This document shows positions 1 to 8,545 of a stretch of 64,000 nt of DNA, piece after piece. The DNA comes from Fontivita pretiosa (lineage in GTDB: Bacteria > Planctomycetota > Phycisphaerae > Tepidisphaerales > Tepidisphaeraceae). The translations under genes were made by a program, and so were the position numbers. The first letter of the stretch is position 1, and every line of letters begins with the position of its first letter. Under the pieces are notes generated by a model, which was given only the letters and a program-made list of their open reading frames with translations, searched no databases and had not been told where the DNA came from. The stretch is from the NCBI RefSeq assembly GCF_050410795.1, contig NZ_CP191258.1:2356001-2420000 (forward strand). Direction: 5' to 3'.

Positions 1-231
1 CCCCGCGTTGACCAGCCCCAGCCACACCTGCTTGATCAACTGGATCAGGTACCATCCCACCGAATTCCACAGGAAGTTGAGGATGTACCAGATGATGGCG
101 ATGGTGATCAGCGTCGGCAGCAAAGCCGCCAGGCCGCGCATGAAAAACCGCTTGAAATCCTCGGTAAAGGTGACCCGCTGCGGCTCGGGCCTGCGGTTGG
201 ATTGCGATTGTTCGTCGCCGCGGAAACTCAC
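1..231 (-). CDS. DUF502 family membrane protein (N-terminal part, runs off the window)
   Basis: Only the first 77 codons are visible; the rest lies to the left of base 1. The start chosen is GTG at 231, the first possible start after an in-frame TGA about 25 bases upstream. Residues 1-25 are polar (many R, Q, E), followed by RFFMRGLAALLPTLITIAII at about 28-47, which opens a hydrophobic segment running to about residue 55. The pattern 'RFF.RGL..LLP..IT' then a transmembrane helix is how DUF502 proteins begin. These are small integral inner-membrane proteins of unknown function, common in planctomycetes and proteobacteria. Family assignment is from recalled pattern; the start could instead be the ATG at residue 31. 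Confidence 0.65.
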   Translation of the reverse strand, partial: MSFRGDEQSQSNRRPEPQRVTFTEDFKRFFMRGLAALLPTLITIAIIWYILNFLWNSVGWYLIQLIKQVWLGLVNAG

Positions 232-565
232 CGGCTCACCAGCACCCCAATGTCAAAACGCGCCGCGGCCCCGGACACTCCCCGGGGCGCACAAGCCGTC
301 GAAGCCGCGGCCCATGCGGGAAAAGACCACTGGATTCACCAACCCGTTCTAATACCCGCCCCGACCTCAAAGATCAACGCTGCCCCGACGCCGACAGCTT
401 CAGCGCATCCGGCACATTCTAGGCCACGCGGCGCATTTGCGGCACACGCCAACCGTGCCCCTATTCGCAGGCCAGGGGCGTCCGAACGCTGGTCAGCGGC
501 AGGTCGCAACCCCTGTGGCCGAGTTATGCGCTTGATGACGGCGTGGTCAAGCCATTCTGCCTGGC
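232..565. other. Intergenic region with one GC-rich hairpin
   Basis: No convincing gene. A 7-bp hairpin (GCCCCGG 268-274 pairing with CCGGGGC 282-288) lies just upstream of the DUF502 start and downstream of the TPR gene stop. It could help end the TPR operon transcript, but no T-run follows it on the minus strand. Confidence 0.4.
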
Positions 566-3085
566 CTACGGCGTGCCGCCGGCGGTCGGTTGCGTCGTGC
601 TTCCGGCGGGTTGCTCCTCCTGCGGTTGAGTGCTCGGCGGAGGAAGATCAGCCACCTCGATCACGCTGGCGGCCAGCTTGCGGACCAGCTCGTCGGCGTC
701 GCCGTTCGCGACGGTGGCGGCCAGCTCCTTGCGCCTGGCCGGCTCGAGCATCTGGATCGCCGCCAGCCCCGTCACCCGGATCGGGAACTGCTCGTCGATG
801 AGCATCTGCCGCAGGATCCCCTCGCGGACGGTTGCATCGGCAAGCTGGGCGGTGACGAACATCGCCGCCCCGCGAACCGCGGGCACGCGGTCCCCCGTGC
901 TCTTGCGGATCACATCCGTGATTTCAGTGGCCGTGCCCTGGAGGCTGGGCTCGTTCTGCCCGCGCAGCGCCGCGGCGTATGTCCCCAGCAGCTCCAGCGT
1001 GCGAATGCGCTCCTCGGCGGTTCCCGAAAGCAGTTTGGCGATCTGCGCCTGCACATTCTGCGGACTCAGCGGCGCCGCGGTCCGCGTGACCACCTTCGCG
1101 AACTGCTGCCGCTGCCCGCACGGGCCGGGCGCGATACCGCCCTGCTGCGACAGCGGGTTGGTCACGATGCTGAAAAACAGCGGCAACTCCACCTGCGGGT
1201 TGCGCGTCATCAGCACCGCCAGCGGACCCTGATCGATCCGGAAACTCTGACTGATCGACTGTTTGGGCTTCAGCAGCACCTGCTGGCCCATCCGCTCGTA
1301 GGCCACTCCCGCAATGAACTGCTGGGCCAGACCCTTGATCTGAACATCCACCCACAGATCCGGGCGGATGGCGCCGTTCGGTCCGATCGTCAGGTCGTAG
1401 CTGCTGAGGTTGGTGATCGTGACGGTGGCGATCATCGGCTCGCCGTAGCTGTGCGCGACCTTGGCGGTCTCGGCCTTGAGGTTGTAGAAGCGGCTGGCCC
1501 TGGCCAGATCCAGCAGGTCCAGCCAGTCCTTGGGGAACTGGTCGAGCTCGGCGCGGAGCTGGGCGCCAACCGGGGAGATGGGCATCAGCCCGACGCGATC
1601 GCGCAGCGCCTCGATGAGCATCGCCCCCAGCAACCCCGAAGAATGCTCCATCAGCAGGTTGCGTGCGCCGACGGTGATGCTTTCCGCCGCCGCAGGATCA
1701 CGCGACTCGATCTTCAGGATTCCCAGCCGCGCCAGCGGGTCGCGATCCGCCACCGCCGACAGCTTCACCTTCGCCTCATCCAACTTGCCCTCGATCAGGT
1801 AACCCCAGCCTTCCAGCCGGGCGATGGTGGCGCTGTCGGCCGGCAGGATCTGCCGCAGCGCCGTCAGATACGGCTGTGCGTCGGCGGGTTTCTGATTGAA
1901 GTAAATCTCCAGCCACGCCAGGTCCGCCAGCCCAGAGGCGTAAATCGATCCCAGCTCGCTGTTGGCGGTCTGCTGAATCTTCTTCACATCCGCTTCGATG
2001 TTTACGTCGGTGCTGGGCTGCGTGGTGGGCTGCACCGTCTCGCCGGCCAGCGCCTTGCCGGTCTGGCTCAGTCGCGTCAGCAGTGCGGCACGGACCTGCT
2101 CGGCGGCGGCGGAGATGGCCTCGGCGTTGCCCCCGCGCCGGGCGATCAGCAGCCCCAGAAACGCCGCGTCCGCGTTGGTCGCATCCCGCTGAAGCAGCTT
2201 CTGCACGAAATCCTCAGCCTGCTTGAGCTGGTCGGCGATCACCAGTTCGGCGGCGTAGGCGGTGAACTGCCCCAGGTCCGCCGGGATCGACATCCGCTGC
2301 GACAGGCCGAAGCCCAGGCCGAACCACTGAAGCGCCGGATCGACCAGCCCGCCGTCGGCCAGCACCCCGGCCAGCTCCGTCATCGCCCCTGGCTGCGCGG
2401 GGTTGCTGCGCAGCATCACCAGCAGGACTTTGGCGCGGTCCACCGGCGTGGCGTCGGGGGGCAGTTGCTGATACTGCATTTGCAGCGCCTCGGGGCTGAG
2501 CGGGTGCAGCTTCAGCGCCTCGGCCACAAGCTGGCGCGAGTGCTCGTAGGCCGAGCGTTCCGCCGCCACGCGCGCCGCCAGCACCGCCGCGTGTGCCCGG
2601 ACCTGCGGCGAAAGCCGCTCGGTGCCGCGTATCTGCTCAAGGTACCTCATCCGCTGGTCGGCGGTCTGCATCTGGCTGGCGTGCAGGTCGATCAACTGGA
2701 TTTGCGCCGGCACGTCGTCGGGGCACAGCGACAGGTATCGCCCCAGCGCCGCGATGGCGCCGGCGCGCCCATCGTCCCCGCCCAACTGCAAATACGCCTC
2801 GGTCAGCAGGTGCGGGAACCGCGGCTCGGTCGGCTTGAGCCGGCAGGCCGCCTCCAGCAACGCCGCGCTGTGTCGCAGCATCGCCGGCGCGATCGTCTTG
2901 CTCCCGCCCAGCGACATCTGCGCCATCTGCGCCAACCGCTCGGCCATCGCGCCATTGCCGGAGATCTCCTCCAGCGACGGCTTGGACGGCTCCGGCTGCT
3001 GCGCCGCCGCCACAGCGCCCATCGCCACTGCCATGCACACCAGACCAACCAGCCATCTGCGACGATCGATTCGCATGCGTTTCAT
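566..3085 (-). CDS. Exported TPR/HEAT-like repeat protein
   Basis: About 839 residues. The start chosen is ATG at 3085, preceded by GAGG with a six-base spacer; the open frame extends further upstream but overlaps the preceding gene. The N-terminus is a clear signal peptide (MKRMRIDRRR then a hydrophobic stretch ending AAAQQ). The first half is alanine/leucine-rich with TPR-like helices ('LLEAACRLKPTEPRFPHLL', 'ALKLHPLSPEALQ'). The C-terminal 200 residues look like HEAT-type repeats ('VPAVRGAAMFVTAQL', 'FPIRVTGLAAIQML'), and the end is a Pro/Thr/Gln-rich tail. It is the last gene of a four-gene leftward operon and starts two bases after the preceding stop. Probably a periplasmic scaffold; function not recognised. 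Confidence 0.7.
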   Translation of the reverse strand: MKRMRIDRRRWLVGLVCMAVAMGAVAAAQQPEPSKPSLEEISGNGAMAERLAQMAQMSLGGSKTIAPAMLRHSAALLEAACRLKPTEPRFPHLLTEAYLQLGGDDGRAGAIAALGRYLSLCPDDVPAQIQLIDLHASQMQTADQRMRYLEQIRGTERLSPQVRAHAAVLAARVAAERSAYEHSRQLVAEALKLHPLSPEALQMQYQQLPPDATPVDRAKVLLVMLRSNPAQPGAMTELAGVLADGGLVDPALQWFGLGFGLSQRMSIPADLGQFTAYAAELVIADQLKQAEDFVQKLLQRDATNADAAFLGLLIARRGGNAEAISAAAEQVRAALLTRLSQTGKALAGETVQPTTQPSTDVNIEADVKKIQQTANSELGSIYASGLADLAWLEIYFNQKPADAQPYLTALRQILPADSATIARLEGWGYLIEGKLDEAKVKLSAVADRDPLARLGILKIESRDPAAAESITVGARNLLMEHSSGLLGAMLIEALRDRVGLMPISPVGAQLRAELDQFPKDWLDLLDLARASRFYNLKAETAKVAHSYGEPMIATVTITNLSSYDLTIGPNGAIRPDLWVDVQIKGLAQQFIAGVAYERMGQQVLLKPKQSISQSFRIDQGPLAVLMTRNPQVELPLFFSIVTNPLSQQGGIAPGPCGQRQQFAKVVTRTAAPLSPQNVQAQIAKLLSGTAEERIRTLELLGTYAAALRGQNEPSLQGTATEITDVIRKSTGDRVPAVRGAAMFVTAQLADATVREGILRQMLIDEQFPIRVTGLAAIQMLEPARRKELAATVANGDADELVRKLAASVIEVADLPPPSTQPQEEQPAGSTTQPTAGGTP

Positions 3086-3087
3086 CC

Positions 3088-3411
3088 TCAACCTCGACTG
3101 ACCCATCCGAGCAGGATTGCCCCCAGCAGCGCCACGGTGCAGACGAATCCCGCGGCCAGACTGATCATTTCGCTGCCCCGCCCGCGGGGATAAAACAGTC
3201 CAACCAGGCAGCTCATGCCCAGCACCTGCGCCGCCGCCAGCGCCGCCACCGCCCCGCTTCGCACCGCCCAAAGCGCCATGGCCGGCTCGGCGGTGCCCCG
3301 GGCCAGCGCCGCTGCCGCGCCCCAGCACCACAGCCCCACCACCACCAGCGACACCGCCACCGTGGTCCCCATCATCATCGACAACTTCCACAGCATCCCG
3401 CAGACCTCCAT
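3088..3411 (-). CDS. Small hydrophobic membrane protein
   Basis: About 107 residues, with three likely transmembrane stretches ('MMMGTTVAVSLVVVGLWCWG', 'AVRSGAVAALAAAQVLGMSC', 'MISLAAGFVCTVALLGAILL'). The start at ATG 3411 has AGGAG four bases upstream and lies one base after the stop of the preceding gene, so the two are translationally linked. No family recognised. The context, between two TPR genes, suggests a membrane partner of the TPR proteins. Confidence 0.6.
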   Translation of the reverse strand: MEVCGMLWKLSMMMGTTVAVSLVVVGLWCWGAAAALARGTAEPAMALWAVRSGAVAALAAAQVLGMSCLVGLFYPRGRGSEMISLAAGFVCTVALLGAILLGWVSRG

Positions 3412-3412
3412 G

Positions 3413-4225
3413 TCACTCCTCGCTTCGCCACAGTTCCCATAACATCGGCCGCTGGGCGCACAGCGCCTGCACATCCACCAGCAGCTCGACGCGACGCCGC
3501 AGCCACTGTGCCCAGTCGCCTCGCCCGCAACGCCTGGCCGCCAGCGCCAGCAACGCCTGCGCCTTCGCCGCCGGCATCGTCGGCAGCAACTCCGCCAGCT
3601 CCACGCGCTGCGGCAGGCCGCTCATCATCGCCTGCCACGCCCCGACCCGCGCCATGTAGTCCAACTGCACCCCCAGCAGGCTCAATGCCTCGCGCAGCGT
3701 CAGCCGCTGCTCGTACAGCTTCATCAGGTTCTGGTACGTTCCGTGCAGGTCGCCCAGCTCCAGCAGCGCCTCGGCCAGCATCAGCCGGCTGGATCGACCC
3801 ATCTCACCTTGCTCGGCGGCCTTTTGCCGCAACACCGCGCGGCACAGCGCCGCCGATTCCTGCCAGCGGTTCTGCGCGTGCCGCAGCATCGCAAGCTGAT
3901 GCAGGTTCATCAGCTTCACCATGCGCGAGATCGAAAAAGAGCGCACGCCCTGGGCGATCTGCTGTTCGGCGGCGTCGAACTGCCCGGCGGCGATCAGCGA
4001 GGACGAATCGGCCGCCAGACGCGAACTCCGCATGCTCCGGTACGTCAGCACGATCCAGACGGCACCGACGACAAACAGCAGCGCGGTGGCGGCGTTGCTG
4101 CCCGGACCCAGGATCGGCTGAAGCAGCACCGCCAGCACCGCCGTCGCCAGCAGCGTCCATTTCACGGCGGTTCCCAGCACCAGGTCGCGGCGGGTGCGGG
4201 TGATGGCATGTTCGGCGGAGATCAT
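3413..4225 (-). CDS. Membrane-anchored TPR-like protein
   Basis: 270 residues. A short charged N-terminus is followed by two transmembrane helices near residues 20-40 ('WTLLATAVLAVLLQPIL') and 45-62 ('ATALLFVVGAVWIVLTY'). A helical, TPR-like soluble domain fills the rest ('LIAAGQFDAAEQQIAQGV', 'SRLMLAEALLELGDLHGTYQ'). Its start overlaps the stop of the upstream gene by four bases (ATGA), which argues for one operon. The soluble domain probably binds a partner protein; no specific role can be read from the sequence. Confidence 0.65.
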   Translation of the reverse strand: MISAEHAITRTRRDLVLGTAVKWTLLATAVLAVLLQPILGPGSNAATALLFVVGAVWIVLTYRSMRSSRLAADSSSLIAAGQFDAAEQQIAQGVRSFSISRMVKLMNLHQLAMLRHAQNRWQESAALCRAVLRQKAAEQGEMGRSSRLMLAEALLELGDLHGTYQNLMKLYEQRLTLREALSLLGVQLDYMARVGAWQAMMSGLPQRVELAELLPTMPAAKAQALLALAARRCGRGDWAQWLRRRVELLVDVQALCAQRPMLWELWRSEE

Positions 4226-5202
4226 GCCGCCCCCCCTTGCAGCGGTCCCGGCGCCGTTGCCGCCCGGTACTTGTCCGCCAGCGTCGCCGTCTCCGGGTAT
4301 CGACGATGCAGTTCCGCCGCAGGCTGAAGCAGCGTCGCCTTCTCGTAAGCCGCCGCCGCCTCGACGTCGCGCCCGAGCATGTCATACGCCCTGGCCACCA
4401 GCGCCCAGGCGTCGGCGACGCGATGCCCGAATTGTTCCCGCAGCGTCGGCAGCGTCTGGTTGAACAGCTCGATCGCCTCCGCCGGGTGTCCCGTCTTCAC
4501 GTCGCGGTAGATTTCAATCAGTGCCAGCCCCGCCGACAGCGTTTGCGGATCCTGCGGTTCCTGCGGCTCGGTGCCGGCCAGCTCGGCGGCGGCCTCGTTG
4601 CGGGCGCGTCCGGCGCGGGTGACCTGCCGCCGAAGCTCGTTGATGGCCCGGTCGGCATCGAACAGATGATCCTCGCGAAGCATCGCCATCACCCGCGCCA
4701 GCCGCAGCCCGTGCGCCGTGCCTCCGTCCAGCGGAGTGGTCTCCAGCAGGTAGTTCTGCACCGCAATCGCGTCCTCAAAACGGTTGTACCGGGCCAGCAC
4801 CGCCGTCAGGAAAATCAACGCCTGTGCCCGTCCCTGCGGCGTGCGCGTGGGGCGGGTGAGCATCTGCTGGAGCATGTCCGCCGCCTCCGGCCAGCGCCGC
4901 AGCCGGACCAGCTCCTCGATCGCCACAAGCTGAGCCTGTTCGGCGCGTGCCCGGCGGACCATCGTCATCGACAGCGCCACCAGTCCGGCCAGCAGCCCCA
5001 TCATCGTCAGCGCCGACAGCGCGCTGACCGTCGCCGCCAACTGTCCGCCCCGGCTGCTCAGGTACGTGCTGAGCATCACCACCAGCAGGAACACGCCCAG
5101 CACCTGCCACAGCCGCAGCGGCGCCGGCCGCGGCAGGCTCTGTTCCAGCATCGCCGGAACATCCAGAAACGGCGATTCCGCTGTCTGTGTCGTCGGCTCC
5201 AT
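4222..5202 (-). CDS. Membrane-anchored TPR-like protein, first gene of the operon
   Basis: About 326 residues from ATG 5202. The open frame extends upstream to 5370, but that part is Arg/Pro-rich and unlike a protein N-terminus, so it was left out. Two transmembrane helices lie near residues 30-52 ('LWQVLGVFLLVVMLSTYLSS') and 58-85 ('TMMGLLAGLVALSMTMV'). TPR-like helical pairs follow ('ELVRLRRWPEAADMLQQML', 'AYDMLGRDVEAAAAYEKA'). The architecture matches the next gene, so the pair may be an old duplication. No clear Shine-Dalgarno sequence was seen. Confidence 0.65.
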   Translation of the reverse strand: MEPTTQTAESPFLDVPAMLEQSLPRPAPLRLWQVLGVFLLVVMLSTYLSSRGGQLAATVSALSALTMMGLLAGLVALSMTMVRRARAEQAQLVAIEELVRLRRWPEAADMLQQMLTRPTRTPQGRAQALIFLTAVLARYNRFEDAIAVQNYLLETTPLDGGTAHGLRLARVMAMLREDHLFDADRAINELRRQVTRAGRARNEAAAELAGTEPQEPQDPQTLSAGLALIEIYRDVKTGHPAEAIELFNQTLPTLREQFGHRVADAWALVARAYDMLGRDVEAAAAYEKATLLQPAAELHRRYPETATLADKYRAATAPGPLQGGAA

Positions 5203-5632
5203 CGCAACCCGACAGCCTATCCGAAACGGGCTATCCGTCCAATGCGCACACACCAGCGGGGTTTCAGCAGGCGTGCCCGGATTCCCCGATCGCAGCGGGA
5301 CATGCCGGCCTGTGTCTCGGCGTCTCGCTTGTGTCACGGGCGCCCCCCGTGCTGAGTGGCATGGCGTCATGAAAACAGCCCGGAGAGCGGACTTTCGAAC
5401 TCGATCGCACCCTGCATGGCCGGGACGGCCATGTCACAATTGGCTCGTCTGGGCTTTCATCGCACGCGCCTGCCAGTCTGAGCGAAAAGCGCAGGTGGTC
5501 CAAGCTGTGTATAAACGACAGGCGGGACGTACGTGATACGCAAAACCGCCGCCGGTATTCCGTGACGGGCTCGGCAGAGGATGCGGATCGTACCGAGCGA
5601 GGGTTTAACCTCGCTTTCGCTTGCGCGGAGGA
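5203..5632. other. Intergenic region carrying dispersed repeat copies
   Basis: About 430 bases without a convincing gene. It holds a copy of a palindromic repeat at 5331-5361, a TGTATAAACGACA-containing segment at about 5491-5522 that also occurs near 9826-9857, and a short hairpin at 5596-5615 (AGCGAGG / CCTCGCT, six-base loop). The hairpin lies 18 bases past the stop of the leftward glycosyltransferase and may help end that transcript. Confidence 0.45.
5331..5361. repeat. Dispersed palindromic repeat, copy 1
   Basis: Reads GTGTCACGGGCG, then CCCCCCGTG, then CTGAGTGGCA. It is closely related to the element at 9792-9823, with weaker relatives near 29283, inside uvrA (about 30828-30853) and at 44869-44896. 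The shared logic is CACGGGC facing GCCCGTG followed by CTGAGTGGCA. Confidence 0.5.
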
Positions 5633-7195
5633 TCACCGGATCCTCACCCGGGTGCAAATCGCCAGGTTCGGCACCTCGTATCGCTCGATGACGCGCGTCC
5701 CCGGCAGCACGTTCGATACATCCGTCCCAAGCTGCCACGACACCAGCCACGCCGTTTCGCCCGGAAGCTGCGCCACGAGTTGCGGCGAGGCGGGCCTGGA
5801 AAGTCTCACGATCGTCCGAGGAAATTGTCGCGAGTAATGGGCCGAGCCCAGGTAAAGGATCTCATCAAACCACTCGGCCTGCGTGCCGTGATAGAAGACG
5901 ATCGCCTCGCCGGGATGGACATGCTGGTCGATGATCTGTCCGAGCTTTCGCCAGTCGGGTTCTTCCGAGACGTACGCGTACTTCCAGCATGCCAGGGCGA
6001 TCAGGACGATCAGAGCGGGCGTGGCGTGATGGAGCGGCCGCGGCAGGCGGGCGGCCAGCGCCGCGATCAGCCCCGCCACCGCCGGGGCGGCAAGAGAGAC
6101 GTATCGGACAAACTGAAGCTGTCGCGTGCCCCGGAGCAGATCCAGACAAGCCACCCACCACAGCGTTCCGGCAAGCCACAGCATCCACAACTGTAGCCGC
6201 CGATCCTTGCCGAGCACAAACAGCGGCGCGACCAGCACCACCGCCCCAAGCCAGCCGATCGCCGACTCCTCGCCGGGATCGACGATGAACCGCAGCGGCC
6301 ACTTCGCCAGGCGATCCAGCGTCAGCACGAGGTGATTCTCCGATCGTTCCACAAGCCACGGATCGGCGGTGGCCCCCACCAAGTCGCGCTGCCGCCAGAG
6401 AAACGGGCCCCAGATGATGAGATAGACGACGGCTGCGATGAAAAGACACGTGATGGCATAACGGAGCTTTGCGCCGCGGAGTCGAAGCAGCACCCAGACC
6501 CCCATGGCCGCCGCGGCGCCGATCGCGAAATAGTGCGTCAACATCATCCCGAGCACGCACAGGGCCATGCTCGCGGCAGCGACGAGCGACGCCCTTGCCC
6601 CGCGTTCCAGACCAAGCAGCGCGACGATCGCGCCCATGCCCAGTGCCGCCAGAAGCATGTATCCGCGCACTTGCTGCGCCAGCAGGACCTGCGTCGGCGC
6701 CGCCGCCAGGATCGACGCGGCCCAGAATGCCACGCCCAGCCCGAAACTCATCCGCAGCGCCACGAACAGCAGTGCGATCGCGACCAGCGAGCAGACGATG
6801 GAGAACGATCGGGCGGCGATGTCGCCTTCGCCAAACGCCTCCCGCCAGATCCGCAGCAGCGTGCAGTACAGCGGCGGGTGGACGACGAAGTCCATGTTGG
6901 TCCACACGCTGTACCATGGCGGCGCGCCCGCCAGCGACGTCACCGCCGGCGCATCGGGGATCACCACATCCTCCGGCAGGCGCACGTGCGGCGATCCCCG
7001 CCCCGTGGAAAGCTCCAGATGCCACTGTTCGTCGAAGCTGAGGCTGTCGAAGTCGATCCGGGCGATCCGCAGCGCCGCGCCGACAGCCAGAATGAGCAGC
7101 AGCAACGAAAGCTCGTGCTTCCAGCAACTTTGCCTGTGCTCAGGCACAGGGCAGCAGAGCGGAATCTTCTGCGAATTTGACGGGATCTCCGACAT
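5633..7195 (-). CDS. GT39-like integral membrane glycosyltransferase
   Basis: 520 residues. After a short soluble N-terminus there is a first transmembrane helix, then a loop with 'SLSFDEQWHLEL' at about residues 52-63. An acidic pair in the first extracytoplasmic loop is typical of polyprenyl-phosphate-dependent GT-C enzymes (GT39/PMT and ArnT-like). Eight or more further hydrophobic segments follow ('SIVCSLVAIALLFVAL', 'AITCLFIAAVVYLIIW'), and the C-terminal 90 residues are soluble. The likely role is transfer of a sugar from a lipid carrier to a protein or lipid outside the cytoplasm; donor and acceptor are unknown. The adjacent genes do not indicate a pathway. Confidence 0.7.
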   Translation of the reverse strand: MSEIPSNSQKIPLCCPVPEHRQSCWKHELSLLLLILAVGAALRIARIDFDSLSFDEQWHLELSTGRGSPHVRLPEDVVIPDAPAVTSLAGAPPWYSVWTNMDFVVHPPLYCTLLRIWREAFGEGDIAARSFSIVCSLVAIALLFVALRMSFGLGVAFWAASILAAAPTQVLLAQQVRGYMLLAALGMGAIVALLGLERGARASLVAAASMALCVLGMMLTHYFAIGAAAAMGVWVLLRLRGAKLRYAITCLFIAAVVYLIIWGPFLWRQRDLVGATADPWLVERSENHLVLTLDRLAKWPLRFIVDPGEESAIGWLGAVVLVAPLFVLGKDRRLQLWMLWLAGTLWWVACLDLLRGTRQLQFVRYVSLAAPAVAGLIAALAARLPRPLHHATPALIVLIALACWKYAYVSEEPDWRKLGQIIDQHVHPGEAIVFYHGTQAEWFDEILYLGSAHYSRQFPRTIVRLSRPASPQLVAQLPGETAWLVSWQLGTDVSNVLPGTRVIERYEVPNLAICTRVRIR

Positions 7196-7216
7196 TGAAC
7201 AGAACCCTCACCCTAG

Positions 7217-7475
7217 CCCTCTCCCGGAGTACCGGGAGAGGGGACACTGCGATGCTCTCCTGGAGTACCGGGAGAGGGGACACAGCGGCGCTCTCTCGCA
7301 GTACCGGAGCGGGGGCAGTGCGGTACTCTCCCACAGTACCGGGAGAGGGGATACAGCGGTACTCTCCCACAGTACCGGGAGAGGGGATACAGCGATGCTC
7401 TCCCACAGTACCGGAGCGGGGACGGCGGCGGTCTCCCGCAGTATGGGAAGCGGGCACAGCCTACTCTATCGCCCG
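7217..7475. repeat. Tandem array of a roughly 36-bp palindromic (REP-like) unit
   Basis: Seven head-to-tail units start at about 7228, 7264, 7300, 7335, 7371, 7407 and 7440, each 33-36 bases and opening with AGTACCGG (last unit AGTATGGG). The left edge forms a perfect hairpin: CCCTCTCCCGG (7217-7227), loop AGTA, then CCGGGAGAGGG (7232-7242). The units differ by a few substitutions and small indels. The array fills the space between two leftward genes and runs into the last codons of the nucleoside hydrolase. Units are contiguous with no spacers, so this is not a CRISPR array. Confidence 0.85.
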
Positions 7476-8423
7476 TCGCAGAAGCTGCTTCCACCTGGGC
7501 ACGTCGATTTGCCACACGACCGTCGTTCGCCGCCGCTGGCCGGGATCACCCCACGCGCCGCGGTTTCGCTCGTCGCCGCTGACGTTGAGCCGATCGACCA
7601 CGGTCATTCCCCGGGTCAGCTCGCTGGCGGTCTCGACTTCGACGAGGTGATCGGACTTGTCAATCGCGATGGATGGATCCAGTGCCACCGCCATCGCCAC
7701 CGGGTCCGGCAGCGCGATCCCGATCTCGCCGGTCTGTATGCGATAGGCCTGCATCGCCGTGCGGTTGCAGTCGATGCAGAATCGCGCCAGCTCCGTGCCC
7801 AGCGCACGGAACTGCTCGATCTCGTGCTCCCGCAGGACGGCCTGGCCGCGGCAGAGCTGCCAGCCGACCAGCTCGATCGGCAATCCGCTGCGGAGCACGA
7901 TCCGCGCCGCCTCCGGGTCGCACCAGATGTTGTACTCGGCGGCGGGGGTGACGTTTCCCTCGCAGCACGGGTTGCCTCCCATCACGATGCAGCGGCTGAC
8001 GCTCTGCACGATCGACGGCTCGCGTAAGATCGCCAGCGCCAGGTTCGTCAGCGGCCCCAGCGTGGCCAGCTCGATGCCCGGATTCGTGCGGATCGTGTCG
8101 ATGATCGCATCGATGGCGTGCTGCGGCCGGGCCTGGATGCGCGGCGGCGGGTAGTTCATGTCGCCCAGTCCGTCGCGGCCGTGGAACCATTGGGCATGCG
8201 CCGGCTCGCGCAGCAGTGGTCGCGCGCAGCCGGCAAAGACCGGAACATCCGCCCCGCAAAGCTGCGCCGTGTACAGCGCGTTGGCAACCCCCTGCGGCAG
8301 CGGGACGTTGCCGCTGACGACGGTGATCGCGGCGACGCGCACCTGCGGGCATCGCAGCGCCATGATCAGCGCCACCGCATCGTCCGAGGCTGTGTCTGTA
8401 TCGATCAGCAGTGTCCGGGGCAT
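7461..8423 (-). CDS. Inosine/uridine-preferring nucleoside hydrolase family protein
   Basis: 320 residues from ATG 8423, which gives the usual family length; the frame remains open to 8582. The N-terminus 'MPRTLLIDTDTASDDAVAL' carries the D-x-D-x4-DD calcium/ribose-binding signature at residues 8-15, and 'NIWCDPEAARIVL' matches the conserved Asn/Asp region. Family members hydrolyse the N-glycosidic bond of ribonucleosides. The usual catalytic 'HDP' near the C-terminus reads 'LPDPVAMAV' here, so the His is Pro and the substrate may differ. The last codons overlap the tandem repeat array. It diverges from the XylR-like regulator with a 122-base gap. Confidence 0.8.
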   Translation of the reverse strand: MPRTLLIDTDTASDDAVALIMALRCPQVRVAAITVVSGNVPLPQGVANALYTAQLCGADVPVFAGCARPLLREPAHAQWFHGRDGLGDMNYPPPRIQARPQHAIDAIIDTIRTNPGIELATLGPLTNLALAILREPSIVQSVSRCIVMGGNPCCEGNVTPAAEYNIWCDPEAARIVLRSGLPIELVGWQLCRGQAVLREHEIEQFRALGTELARFCIDCNRTAMQAYRIQTGEIGIALPDPVAMAVALDPSIAIDKSDHLVEVETASELTRGMTVVDRLNVSGDERNRGAWGDPGQRRRTTVVWQIDVPRWKQLLRRAIE

Positions 8424-8545
8424 GGGCGGGATTCTACTGCATGTAGACCGCAACGCCTGAAGGATGGCCAGGATTGAAAACGGCACTTCCAAAAGGCCGG
8501 TTGCTTGATCCTCGCCGTCGCAACGGCAAAGATTGGACGATCGCC

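Noticed and set aside
3086..3391. Extended start of the exported TPR protein
   Set aside because: It would overlap the small membrane protein gene almost completely and would hide a clear signal peptide.
5203..5370. Extended start for the first TPR gene
   Set aside because: The extra 56 residues are low-complexity and include sequence of the dispersed repeat.
7228..7475. CRISPR-like regular repeats of about 36 bases
   Set aside because: Units are contiguous with no spacers, and no cas gene is nearby; it is a tandem palindromic repeat.
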